This document shows positions 53,239 to 63,500 of a DNA stretch of 64,000 nucleotides, in pieces. The stretch is taken from contig CALEMF010000061.1 in NCBI GenBank assembly GCA_937911505.1, forward strand, positions 33,769 to 97,768, read 5' to 3'. The notes below the pieces were generated by a model. That model saw only the letters and a program-made list of their open reading frames with translations. It made no database searches and was not told the origin of the DNA. The first letter of the stretch is position 1. Each line of letters starts with the position of its first letter. The DNA comes from an uncultured Cytophagales bacterium. GTDB lineage: Bacteria > Bacteroidota > Bacteroidia > Cytophagales > Thermonemataceae. The position numbers and the translations under genes are program-made.

Positions 53239-55344
53239 ATGAAAAGCTTCAGAACTGAGCTGGAAAATCCACTTGTAGAACGAGATATCTTAGAACTAGA
53301 GAAAAAAATTCGTCTTTTTCGAGAGGGAAAAGTAGACGAAGAAAAATTTAGAAGTCTGCGTTTAGCCAGAGGCGTATACGGTCAGCGCCAAACAGGTGTA
53401 CAGATGATCCGAATTAAGATTCCCTTTGGTAAAATCTCTACCCAACAGCTTTTACGCATCGCCGACATCTGCGACGAGTATTCTAACGGCAACTTACACC
53501 TCACTACCCGACAAGACATTCAAATTCATTATGTCAGTTTAGACGATGCACCTGCCCTCTGGGCGAAGTTGGAGCAAGACGATATTACACTTCGTGAGGC
53601 CTGTGGCAATACAGTACGTAACGTAACGGCTGCCCCCATCGCAGGCATTGATCCGCTAGAACCCTTCGATGTATCCCCCTATGCTCAGGCTGTTTTTGAG
53701 TACTTTTTGAGAAAACCTTTCTGCCAAGAAATGGGCAGAAAAGTGAAAATTGCTTTCTCTTCCAACGATACCGACAATGCCTATACCTTTATGCACGACA
53801 TTGGGTTGATTCCTAAACTACAGGAAGAAAATGGCCACATGATAAGAGGTTTTAAAGTGATGATTGGTGGAGGGCTTGGCGCTCAACCTATCTTGGCTAA
53901 GGTAGCCCACGAATTTCTGCCCACTGAGCAGCTTATCCCCTTCATAGAAGGTGTATTAAGAGTGTTTGATCGCCACGGTGAACGTAATAAACGTCATAAG
54001 GCACGCCTCAAATACTTGGTAGAAAAACTTGGCTTGGCTACTTTCCTCACCTTAGTAGAAGAGGAGCAAAAGGCTGTTTTACACGATACTTACCCTATTG
54101 TTACCCAAGAAGCAACCTTGGCGCCCCTCTCCCCTGCCATTCAGGTAACAGACGAGACCACTACCTCAGCCGCCACACCTGCTTATCTTCGTTGGAAAGC
54201 CACTAATACTTTTGCTCAAAAGCAGGCAGGATATTGTGGGGTTTTTATCAAGATACAGTTGGGAAATTTCTCTACCGATACAGCCAGAGCATTGGTCGAG
54301 GTAATTCGACAATATGCGGCCGATGATTTCCGTATTACGATTAACCAAGGACTACTGCTACGTTTTGTGCAACCTCAGCACCTTCCTGCCCTTTATGAAG
54401 CATTAAAGACGCTTGGTTTGGCCGCTGCTGGCTTCGATTCTGTGGCAGATATTACCGCTTGCCCAGGCACTGATACCTGTAACTTGGCCATCTCTAACAG
54501 CACCAAAGTTTCTCAGGCACTTGAACAAGTGATTTACGAGGAGTACAGTGATTTTCTCGCCAATAAAGACATCAAAATTAAAATTAGTGGCTGTATGAAT
54601 GCCTGTGGACAGCACAGCCTAGCGCCGATTGGTTTTCACGGAAGTTCTTTTAAGGTAGCTGGCGTAGTAGTACCTGCTTTACAAGTGCTGCTCGGTGGAA
54701 GTACACTCGGTAATGGAGAAGGACGTATGGCCGAGCGAGTTATCAAAATCGCTAGTAAGCGGGCACCTGATGCGCTCAGAACGCTCCTCGATGATTATAA
54801 GAAAAATGCCGAAAATGAGCTGTTTCATCAGTATTATGTACGCCAAGGAAAGAAATACTTTTATCAGCTCCTAAAACCACAAGCGGATCAATCATCGCTC
54901 ACTGCACAAGAGTACCTCGACTGGGGACAAGATGAAAAGTTTGAAACAGCGATTGGTGTTGGAGAATGCGCTGGGGTAGTCATTGACCTAGTAGCTACGT
55001 TGTTGCTAGAAGCCAGAGAGAAGCTAGACTGGGCGATAGAAACTTACGCCAACCACGCTTACGGAGATAGTCTTTACCATGCCTACGCGGCTTTTATCAG
55101 TGGTGCTAAAGCGCTGCTGATCGACGAGGGCATTCACTGTAATACCCATCACGGGATCCTCAAGGATTTAGACGAACACTTCGTAAGCACAGGTAAGTTT
55201 TCGTTTGAAAATTCTTTCCGAGAAGCCGTGCTTCGTCTCAAAAAGCAAGCGCCTTCTGCTCAGTTTGCAGAGACTTATCTTGGGGAAGCCAAGCAGTTTC
55301 TAGATCGTATTCAAGTTTATTATCAAAAAACACCTAGCGCATGA
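53239..55344 (+). CDS. Siroheme sulfite/nitrite reductase with C-terminal HEPN-like domain
   Basis: 701 residues from the ATG at 53239; an in-frame GTG at 53140 adds a hydrophobic, non-family stretch. Two ferredoxin-like/siroheme half domains with LARGVYGQRQTGVQMIRIKI and LTTRQDIQIHYV, and the 4Fe-4S/siroheme ligands Cys408, Cys414 (CPGTDTC), Cys452 and Cys456 (CMNAC). The last about 110 residues are helical and HEPN-like (AYAAFISGAKALLIDEGIHC, then NTHHGILKDLDEHF), an extension typical reductases lack. Next to siroheme genes, an assimilatory sulfite or nitrite reductase is likely; the substrate is not fixed by sequence. It overlaps the next gene by 4 nt. Confidence 0.85.
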   Translation: MKSFRTELENPLVERDILELEKKIRLFREGKVDEEKFRSLRLARGVYGQRQTGVQMIRIKIPFGKISTQQLLRIADICDEYSNGNLHLTTRQDIQIHYVSLDDAPALWAKLEQDDITLREACGNTVRNVTAAPIAGIDPLEPFDVSPYAQAVFEYFLRKPFCQEMGRKVKIAFSSNDTDNAYTFMHDIGLIPKLQEENGHMIRGFKVMIGGGLGAQPILAKVAHEFLPTEQLIPFIEGVLRVFDRHGERNKRHKARLKYLVEKLGLATFLTLVEEEQKAVLHDTYPIVTQEATLAPLSPAIQVTDETTTSAATPAYLRWKATNTFAQKQAGYCGVFIKIQLGNFSTDTARALVEVIRQYAADDFRITINQGLLLRFVQPQHLPALYEALKTLGLAAAGFDSVADITACPGTDTCNLAISNSTKVSQALEQVIYEEYSDFLANKDIKIKISGCMNACGQHSLAPIGFHGSSFKVAGVVVPALQVLLGGSTLGNGEGRMAERVIKIASKRAPDALRTLLDDYKKNAENELFHQYYVRQGKKYFYQLLKPQADQSSLTAQEYLDWGQDEKFETAIGVGECAGVVIDLVATLLLEAREKLDWAIETYANHAYGDSLYHAYAAFISGAKALLIDEGIHCNTHHGILKDLDEHFVSTGKFSFENSFREAVLRLKKQAPSAQFAETYLGEAKQFLDRIQVYYQKTPSA

Positions 55345-56099
55345 ATATTGAACCCAAGCTTACCTTAGTAGGCGCTGGCCCTGGTGATGCAGACCTTATT
55401 ACCTTGAAAGGCATTCACGCGTTAGCAGAAGCCGACGTGGTCTTATACGATGCATTGGTCGACATATCGCTTTTGAACTATGCGCCTAGCGATGCACCAA
55501 AGGTATATGTAGGAAAAAGAAAAGGTCAGCATAGCTTTCAGCAAGCAGCCATTAATGATCTTATTGTACAATACGCGCAAGAGTTGGGTCACGTGGTACG
55601 TCTAAAGGGAGGCGATCCTTTTGTACTGGGGCGAGGCTACGAAGAAATACAACATGCACAGCAATTTGGTATTCCTACGGCGGTCGTGCCGGGTGTTTCT
55701 AGTAGTACAGGCGTGCCGAGTGCCCTGGGTTTTCCACTTACTCATCGGGGTGTAAGTCGTGGCTTCTGGGTATTGACGGCTACCGCTTCTTCTGGGAAGT
55801 TACTCGAAGACATACAGTTGGCGGCTCAAACGGATACCACTCTGGTAATTCTTATGGGACTGCATAAGCTAAAAGATATTGTGGCCATCTATACTCAGCT
55901 CAACAAGCTAGATACGCCTATTGCTATTCTACAAGAAGGTACGCTACCCACGCAGCAGGTGGTAGTTGGCAGCATGCTAGATATAGAAGCTTTAGCCGCA
56001 TCGGCGCAAGTACAAGCGCCCGCCATTTTGCTTGTGGGTGAGGTGGTGAAGCTCTCCACCAATTATGCTCAATTATCTGCTTACTTAACATTGAAGTAA
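55341..56099 (+). CDS. cobA: Uroporphyrinogen-III C-methyltransferase
   Basis: 252 residues, a full SUMT: LTLVGAGPGDADLITLKGIH, YVGKRKGQHSF, VVRLKGGDPFVLGRGYEE, GVSSSTGVPSALGFPLTHRG and an LMGLHKL motif. It makes precorrin-2 from uroporphyrinogen III with two SAM. ATGA overlap with the reductase and a 1-nt overlap with the next gene show translational coupling, so it supplies siroheme to that enzyme. Confidence 0.92.
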   Translation: MNIEPKLTLVGAGPGDADLITLKGIHALAEADVVLYDALVDISLLNYAPSDAPKVYVGKRKGQHSFQQAAINDLIVQYAQELGHVVRLKGGDPFVLGRGYEEIQHAQQFGIPTAVVPGVSSSTGVPSALGFPLTHRGVSRGFWVLTATASSGKLLEDIQLAAQTDTTLVILMGLHKLKDIVAIYTQLNKLDTPIAILQEGTLPTQQVVVGSMLDIEALAASAQVQAPAILLVGEVVKLSTNYAQLSAYLTLK

Positions 56100-56809
56100 T
56101 GTCTACTGTAGCTACTCCTCCCAAAGAAGGCAATCGCCTTTTTCCTGTATTCTTTAAGCTAGAACAATTGCGACTACTGATTGTAGGTGGCGGTAATATT
56201 GGCTTAGAGAAGCTGGAAGCAGTCTTGAAAAACAGTCCACAAACCGCTATTACTTTGGTAGCGCGAGAAATCAGTCCACACATCCGCGCCATCGCCGAGA
56301 AGACACCCACGCTACATTTGCTAGAAAAGAGCTATGAAACAGCAGACTTAGCCGCTGCTGATCTGGTTATTTTAGCGACCAATGACAACACCCTTAATGC
56401 ACAGATACGACAAGAAGCACACGCACAACGCCTTTTGATCAATGTAGCCGATAAGCCAGCGCTGTGTGATTTTTACTTAGGTGCAGTCGTGCAAAAAGGG
56501 CATCTTAAAATTGCTATCTCTACCAACGGTAAGTCGCCTACCATTGCTAAACGGGTGAAAGAGACCTTTAATGAAGTTTTTCCTGCGCAAATAGACGATA
56601 CGCTTACTTACTTACAAGCGATTCGGAACCGTATAAAGGGAGATTTTACAGATAAGGTCAATCAGTTGAACGCCATTACAGAGGTATTGGTAGAAGCGCC
56701 TGTGGCTACTCGAAAACGAAGGAAATGGCAGAAAATTATAGGTTATATATTGATCGTATTGGTAAGTATGGGCGTAGGCCACCTTTTGTTTTCGTGGTGG
56801 GGCCTGTGA
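56099..56809 (+). CDS. Precorrin-2 dehydrogenase/sirohydrochlorin ferrochelatase (CysG-N/Met8-like)
   Basis: 236 residues. NAD-binding motif LLIVGGGNIGLEKLEAVL (about 24-41), the middle domain with ATNDNTLNAQI, LINVADKPALCDFYLGAVVQ and AISTNGKSPTIAKRVKETF, as in Met8p and CysG N-terminal domains. The last 20 residues are a basic stretch and a predicted transmembrane helix (ILIVLVSMGVGHLLFSWWGL), which is unusual and may anchor it. It oxidises precorrin-2 and may insert iron to give siroheme, completing the operon. Confidence 0.88.
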   Translation: MSTVATPPKEGNRLFPVFFKLEQLRLLIVGGGNIGLEKLEAVLKNSPQTAITLVAREISPHIRAIAEKTPTLHLLEKSYETADLAAADLVILATNDNTLNAQIRQEAHAQRLLINVADKPALCDFYLGAVVQKGHLKIAISTNGKSPTIAKRVKETFNEVFPAQIDDTLTYLQAIRNRIKGDFTDKVNQLNAITEVLVEAPVATRKRRKWQKIIGYILIVLVSMGVGHLLFSWWGL

Positions 56810-57090
56810 GAGGGATTGAAGGAGAACCTGAATGGGTTAAACAGAATGCTAATTTTACGCTTTTTTGAAGCCTGACAGGTTAGTTCTAATGCTATGCTAC
56901 TTAAGATGGATCATAGCTCCTATAATAGTGAGAACAGCTTGGGCGCAATAATTCTCAAAGTTATTTATATAAGGTCTCATCGAAATGAGGCGTTAAAATC
57001 TGCTTTTTACGTATGGTAAGTGAAACTATCTACATAATTGTCTCATAAAGCCTGCGTAATAGCCAACTTATGGCACCCGTATTTCCTGTT

Positions 57091-58503
57091 TTAGTGTGTT
57101 ATTTTGTATTGAGGCTGCCAACCCTTTTTCACAGGATCAGTCCACATGTAGGCGTGCTTCTGGTATTGCTTCTGTAAACTATAGATGATGTCTTCCCAGA
57201 TGACCACCTTCTCATTACCCCGCTGGGCAACCTTAATGGCACAATCACGCAGGATGTTGATCAGAATACCGCCTGTCACCCGATCATAATGCTTGGCTAA
57301 AAACGACAGGTCTACCACCTCATCCAAGGTGAAGGTATTCTTGAAGGCTTGTTCCCACAGCCTCAAGCGTTGTGCTTCGTTGGGTTTGGGAAACTCTACT
57401 ATGTTCTGAAAGCGACGCTTAAAGGCATCATCAATGGAAGTAGGTTTGTTGGTGGCCAGAATCACTACCCCATTATAATCTTCTATGCGTTGTAGCAAAT
57501 AGGTAATGGTTTGGTTGGCATATTGATCGGAGGCATCTTTCACTGCGCCCCGCTTGGCAAAAAGAGACTCAGCCTCATCGAAGAAAAGAATCCAGTTTTT
57601 GTTTTCAGCCACTTTGAAGAGATTCTCTAGGTTTTTTTCGGTTTCGCCAATGTATTTAGAAACCACCGCTGACATATCGGTTCTGTAGACGGGCAGTCCT
57701 GTGGATTTACCAAGCAGTGTAGTGGTAAGGGTTTTACCTGTCCCTGAGGGGCCGTAGAAGATGGCTTTGTATCCTTTTTTGAGTTGCTTGCCAAGTTGCC
57801 ATTCTTCCATAATGGTGCTTTGATGGAGTATCCAGTATTCGATTTCTTTAATTTGTGCCAATACTTTTTCGGAGAGTACCAAATTGTCCCATTCCAAGCC
57901 GGTAGTGATTTGCTGGGCAGGAAAGCTGGTACTATGCTGAGGCTGGTAGGCTTTCCCATTGCTGAGTAGCTGTAGGTATTCTGGCGTGAGCATCAATGGG
58001 CTGTCACTGGCTACCTCCTGTGAAGGATACGCCAAAATGCCACGTTTGTAAAAAAGATGTTGCGGCTCCAAAAGATAGTTAAGTCTTAAACGTTGGGCTA
58101 CATCGGTACCTGCCAAAATATAAAGTGCGGTTTGGTAGGTAGGGGTAAACTTACCCTCTTGTTTTGAGCGTATACCACCAAAGGAAGAGATAGCGAGATT
58201 CATGACGCTTTCAACCAGTGGGAAAATACCTACTATGTGCGGAGCAAGGTGTGTACTCAATGCTAAGTTTAATAGAACCTTTTCTTCGCTACTCAGTGTT
58301 TCGGTAATTGTCAAGTAAGGGTTGGTGGTAATCTCCTTTAGCTCATCGCTTTTTGACTCAAAACGCTTTAAAAGCGCTTCGAGGTTTTGATCTGTTCTGA
58401 GATGTGGAAATGATGTAAAAATACGCGCTTGAATACGATCATACAAGTGCCCTAATGCTTCTTGTAGGGTATGTCCTTGGCCGTAAGACAGGTCTTTTTT
58501 CAT
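57091..58503 (-). CDS. AAA+ ATPase of contractile-injection-locus (Afp15-like) type
   Basis: 470 residues. N-terminal helical region (about 1-200) without a known catalytic motif, then an AAA+ core: Walker A GPSGTGKTLT (about 252-261), Walker B ILFFDEAESLF (about 303-313), sensor 1 VVILATNKP, and the arginine-finger pair FKRRFQN. N-domain and core resemble ATPases found in extracellular contractile injection (Afp/PVC-like) loci, but many Bacteroidetes carry such ATPases elsewhere. No sheath, tube or baseplate gene is in the window. It lies downstream of the giant repeat protein, 118 nt apart, same strand. Confidence 0.7.
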   Translation of the reverse strand: MKKDLSYGQGHTLQEALGHLYDRIQARIFTSFPHLRTDQNLEALLKRFESKSDELKEITTNPYLTITETLSSEEKVLLNLALSTHLAPHIVGIFPLVESVMNLAISSFGGIRSKQEGKFTPTYQTALYILAGTDVAQRLRLNYLLEPQHLFYKRGILAYPSQEVASDSPLMLTPEYLQLLSNGKAYQPQHSTSFPAQQITTGLEWDNLVLSEKVLAQIKEIEYWILHQSTIMEEWQLGKQLKKGYKAIFYGPSGTGKTLTTTLLGKSTGLPVYRTDMSAVVSKYIGETEKNLENLFKVAENKNWILFFDEAESLFAKRGAVKDASDQYANQTITYLLQRIEDYNGVVILATNKPTSIDDAFKRRFQNIVEFPKPNEAQRLRLWEQAFKNTFTLDEVVDLSFLAKHYDRVTGGILINILRDCAIKVAQRGNEKVVIWEDIIYSLQKQYQKHAYMWTDPVKKGWQPQYKITH

Positions 58504-58621
58504 AGGTAGTAGTGCATATAATATTTAGGCGTAACATATAGGTTATCTCGCATGGATAATGCTGGCAACGTTCATTAGGTAATTAGATAATTTATAAAAG
58601 GAGCCTTTTCAAGCCCCCCTA

Positions 58622-60526
58622 TTACTTTTTTTCTTTCTTCTTTGGTTTATCAATTTCTAGCTTAAATCCTTTGATAAAGATATCTTTTGCCTTTACATCT
58701 ACCTTGCCCGACTTCCTAAGACTTTCTTTCCTTACCTCTAGTAATTTTACGCCCATAGAGCGCGTATGGAGCTTCGCATCGCCCGCCGCAAAAGATAACT
58801 CTTTACTGAAACCATCGAAATGGGTGTCACGAATAGTAAGGCGTGGGTTGAGCTGCACTTCTTCTACATACTTGGACTTCCTCATCTCCTCTTGGAAACG
58901 CTTCCACTCTGACCCTTTTTGATTAAAGGTTTCTAATTGGAAAAGCCTTTCAGGATTTTCTCGGTTTCTTCTGCTTTCAAAGAGAATTCTGTCTAGCGTA
59001 TTGGCCTCTCTACCAGGTACTTTTTTACGTACCTTTTCTCGATCAAACTTGAGAGAAATGGTAGAAGAAAGAGAAAACTCTCCGTTGGTAAGGTCGCTCT
59101 GGGTAAAAGGCGTGAGAAGACCTCTGCTTGTGTAGCCCATATTGGCTGATTGCGCTTTGGCTTTGATAACTAGCTCAGGATCGGCGGCAGCCAGTAGCTC
59201 CTCTACTATTTCAGGGATGAGCTGGTCTGGGTCTGCATTCGGATCTTCTTCTCCTTCGCTAAAGATGGCATCCTTGATAGATTTTTTGATATCGTCTTCC
59301 CACCAGTCAAAAGGTGTATGAATCACTTTGTCAAGCAATCGCTGTACAAACTCAGGCGCAGCATTTTGTACCAAGTCTTGCAACAAGAAAGCAAACAGCG
59401 GGAGGCTCACACTGTTTTGACTTACAAAACTCTTTCCGTACATTTCTTCGAGTACCTCGTGAATAACCGTTCCTCCAGAGCTGATCAGTTCATCGCTAAG
59501 GCTTTCAAGCGCCTTCTCACCTAGTTTTTCTTTCCAGTCGTCAAGAGGAGAAAGCGCCGCCAAGACCTCTATAAGCACACCAGAGAAGTCGCGAAGGAAT
59601 TTCTCCAGGTTAATATAGGTGGCTTTGGTAAAGGTAAGGTCTCTTTCTTCAACGTTCAAAAAGATGCTTCTTTGAAATAGTTTTACTGATACATTACTCC
59701 CTCCAAACATATTGAGGAATTGGTAAGAAGCAATAGTTTCTTCGATCTCTTCCTCTCTCTCTTTTTGTTTCTTCAAATACGCTTTCAAAATATCTCGCCA
59801 GTAAGAGTCAATAGTCATCTCCTCTTCGGCAGTATTGTCTGTAGTAGTGGGAGCAGCCTCTGTAGTCGTTTTCTCCTTATCTGTGGAGGTACCACCGCTA
59901 AAAGTACTTAGGAAATTGCTAAGGTCACTTACTTGTAGGCTCGCTTCTTCAATTTGAATTTCCATATCATTGGCAGAAGACAGCGTGGTTTTTTGAGGTG
60001 TATCTTTGTACACCAAGTCACCTTCTAGCTGCCCACTGAGTATCAGGTGATTGAGTACAACAGTACCTGACATTACTTGATCGCCCTGTGAAACGATCCG
60101 TTGGTAGTGACCTCTCACCACAATGGCACCTAATTCAGGATCAGAAAGGATCGCTTCCATCTCTTCGCCCTTGGTTTTAAAAACAAGTTTACCTGACTTT
60201 AGTATGGGGGCGTTAGCGGCCTTATGGTAAGGCTCTAAATAAATGTGATCTGTTGCCTTCTCACCTTCCTTAGGCGTTTCTATAAGGGCACCCTCAGGGT
60301 CGTAGTATTTACCGGCTGGTTTGGTAAGCAAGCCCAGCTCGATCCCCTCTAGGGTAGTGTGGGTATCGCCATCGAAAGTTTTCACAAACTTAAGCCCTGC
60401 TATATCTAGGTAAGGATTGAGCTTGACGGTATCGTTTAAATTGACCCGTAGTTCTTCTAAAGAAAGCTTGCCAGTATTTAGGGTTATAATCAGAAGATTA
60501 CTATCAGAGAAGTACAAGCCACTCAG
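58622..60526 (-). pseudogene. Giant AsmA-like repeat protein, C-terminal part after in-frame TAA
   Basis: 631 codons from TTG 60517, in the same frame as the TAA at 60527-60529 with three codons between. The protein is rich in short beta strands and repeats of the type LEELRVNLNDTVKLNPYLDI, IVVRGHYQRIVSQGDQ, with an acidic helical insertion (EEEMTIDSYWRDILKAYLKK) and a helix-rich middle. It ends in Lys-rich KKKEKK. Read with the upstream part, it continues the same strand/loop pattern (GLYFSDSNLL against GLYLDVPNIT upstream). A TTG restart without a ribosome binding site is unlikely. Confidence 0.6.
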
Positions 60527-63500
60527 TTACACATCGCTGATCGAGGCTTCCTTATCGTGCGGTAAGGTGACCTGTATTGCTCCATATTTCACCTCAAGGT
60601 TACTGGCAGCAATTTTGTCAAAGTGTAGATTCACCAAGTTGTACCCAATGACTTTTCTCTCTCCTTCCTTACCTGTTTCTTTGTACAGAAGTTTGAGCGT
60701 AGCCTTAGGTCGAATGAGTTGTATCGGCTTCCCACTTCCTTTCTTAGTAGCGTGACGGGTAATGTAGTGGTCGTCATCCTGCTTGTAGTGTAGTTCGTTT
60801 AGGCTAATGGCCTCGCCCAGATCGAGGGTGAGCAACCCTTCTTTTGGTTTGTATACAAATCCTAAATGGTCAGCAGAAAGACTTGCCTCAATCGGATCCT
60901 TGCGGGCTGTATTTTTTGAGAGCGCCGAGAAGGTAGTATTAGTAAGTTTGCTTTCTATAATGGGGTTATCGGAATCTTTTTCTTGGTAGTACTTGCCAGT
61001 AGCCGTAGTAGTAAGCGCTAGCGAGGTTTCTTCAGTACCTTTTTTTGTTGCTGTACGCTTGCTTACTTGCCCGTCTAGTGCGGCCCCAAATTCAAGAATC
61101 TCGTACTTGGTATCATCCTTTTCGTCATCGTAACGCTCTAAATAAAAAGAGGTTGCCTCGAAGTGGTCTAGGTTGAGCAAGCTTTTGATAACAATACTGC
61201 TTAGGTCGAAATGCTCGGCAGAGACTTTCCCTTGCTTGAATTGCTCAAAAATACTTTTTGATACTGGATCACCGTTTACGTCTCGCTCGGTAGAGAGATC
61301 GAGCACCATATTTTCGGCGAGCAGGGCTTTCAGCACTACATTTTTGAGGGGAATTTCTGTACCGTTGTAAACGATTTTTCCAGTAGAGGCATCATTAAAC
61401 TGGAAGTCGTTGACAAAAAACCGCTTCAGAAAGTCAACCTTGATGATCTCTTTTTCTAAATTAAGCGATAAGGTAAGGTCTTTGAGGTCGATTTGGTTGG
61501 CTACACACTGGTAGTCGCTTTTAATTTCTAACCCTTCACTTAATATGTGTAACTGGTCAAGTTTGAGCGTGTTGATGCCCAATCCTGCTAGCTCAATTAC
61601 TTGATCGCTTCCCTTCATGCTATACTTAATACCTTCTAGGTAGTCTACTTGCGCTTTCCCTGTAACATCTTGTTGTCCACCTTCTTTATCTTTGCCGTAG
61701 TACTCGAAGCGTAAGTTAGCTTTATCGGGCGTAAGCTGTTGCTGGAAAAGCTTTCCAATTTCGAGCCCAACGTTCATTTGATCTCCTTTCATCTCAAAAT
61801 CCAGCTTAAAGCTATTGATTTGCATGGGCTGCGTAATCCTCATCATCGGGTAGAAGCCTCCGTTGTCGGGGCGAGGCATTTGTAGTAGGAAGCTATCAAA
61901 TTTAGCAGTATCAGCGGTAAGATTAGTAATCTTGAGGCGGTTGAACATGCTCTTTTCCTCTTTTGTGTTATCGCTCCCTGTGGCTTGTGGCTCAAAATCA
62001 GCGAAGTCTACTTCTACACCTAGTTGTAGCTTTTCAAAAACAACCCCTTCAGCTTCGGTAAGTAGCGTATCTTTGAGGGTACCTCCCTCCACCTCTTCTT
62101 TACTGGCGTACACGAGGCGATCGGCGGATAGGTACGGTACGGTAATGTTGGGTACGTCAAGGTACAAGCCGCTGATAGCATTGCCCGAGAGGCGATCGTT
62201 GGTAAGCAGTAAACCTTCTGGAAAGTGCAGGTCGTCGAGTCCTTGGGGATTTTCGAGGGAGAGCCCTGCCGATAAAAAGCCATCGAGCAACATACTACTG
62301 GCCATTTCAGTGAGGAGTGCGGCATCAGCCAGTTCTATGCTACCTGTATCGAGGGAGAGATTGGTAATCTTTCGTGTGCCCTCTACTTCTTGAATATTGT
62401 CTTGGGCTTCGCGTACTTTCTTAGTATGCTCAGCAATGTCGGCATGGTTATCTCTCTTATCACGCACTTTACCCAGTTCTTTTAGCTCCTTAGCGAGTGC
62501 AAGGCGTTCTTTCTGGGCTACCGCTGCCTTATCTACCTTTAGCTTGAGGGTAAGCGCCTCTTGGGTACGCGCTGGCGCTTCTTTTTTCCCTTTTTCTTCT
62601 TCTTTCTTTTTCTCTTTTTCTTCTTCCACTACCTTTTTTGGCTTTTGCTTTTTGAGGGCGATCTTCCCGATATGCCCCAGCGAAGTACCAAAGAAGTTTT
62701 CTACGAGTAGGTTGCCTACATTCAGCTCTAAATCTAATTCCTGTAGCGGCTCATTGGCAAAGGCAGTGTTGAATTCTTCTACTACCTTTTGGAATTCCTC
62801 TTGCTTTTCTTTTTCGTAGGTGAAGCGTGCCATCAACATAAAGAGGGCGTTCATCACTACTGGGTAGAGATTCATTAGGAGGGGCATCATCCGATCCATC
62901 CCAAACTTTGCCAGCCCTCTCAGTTCTTTTACCGTGCCTAGGTTTTGTTTGGTATGGAGCTTTACATCTTGTAAGCGCAGCCTGCCAATGGCATAGGTTT
63001 CGTCCCACATTTTGATGTGCATGTTGGTAAACTCTAGCTCCTCAAAGAGCATCCACATATCGCCCTTGATGTATTTACCCTCTCGCTTGGCTTGGCGGTA
63101 GGCCTTGCCACGCTCTAGGGCATCCCACTTGAGTTGTACAAAGCCGTGCTTCAAGTGACCTTGATCGCTGCGAAAGGCGAGGCTGTCCATAAAGAAGTTC
63201 ATGCCTTGGATAGGAAGTACGGCCATTTGTATGGCTAGCTCATTTTTGTCTTCTCCTGCTGGCGTACCTCTTTTGGCTTTTTTAAAATCGCTGTAGAGGG
63301 TCACATCCCCTGAGGTGAGTGGTTTTATCTTTTTGCTTTTACCGTTTTTCTCTTTGAGTAGGTTCGTATCTATCTCACTGTTCTCCTCTACGTTTTTTTG
63401 GTACCAAGCTTGGTAAGCATCATTATCGGTAAGGGGGCTGTCTTCGTAGTCGATGTCGAAGCCATAAAAAGAATCGTCACTTCCGAATTTATACTGTGCT

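Noticed and set aside
61863..62819. Long Ser-rich plus-strand ORFs opposite the giant repeat protein
   Set aside because: Ser/Phe-rich composition is what antisense reading of Lys/Glu-rich codons yields; no ribosome site.
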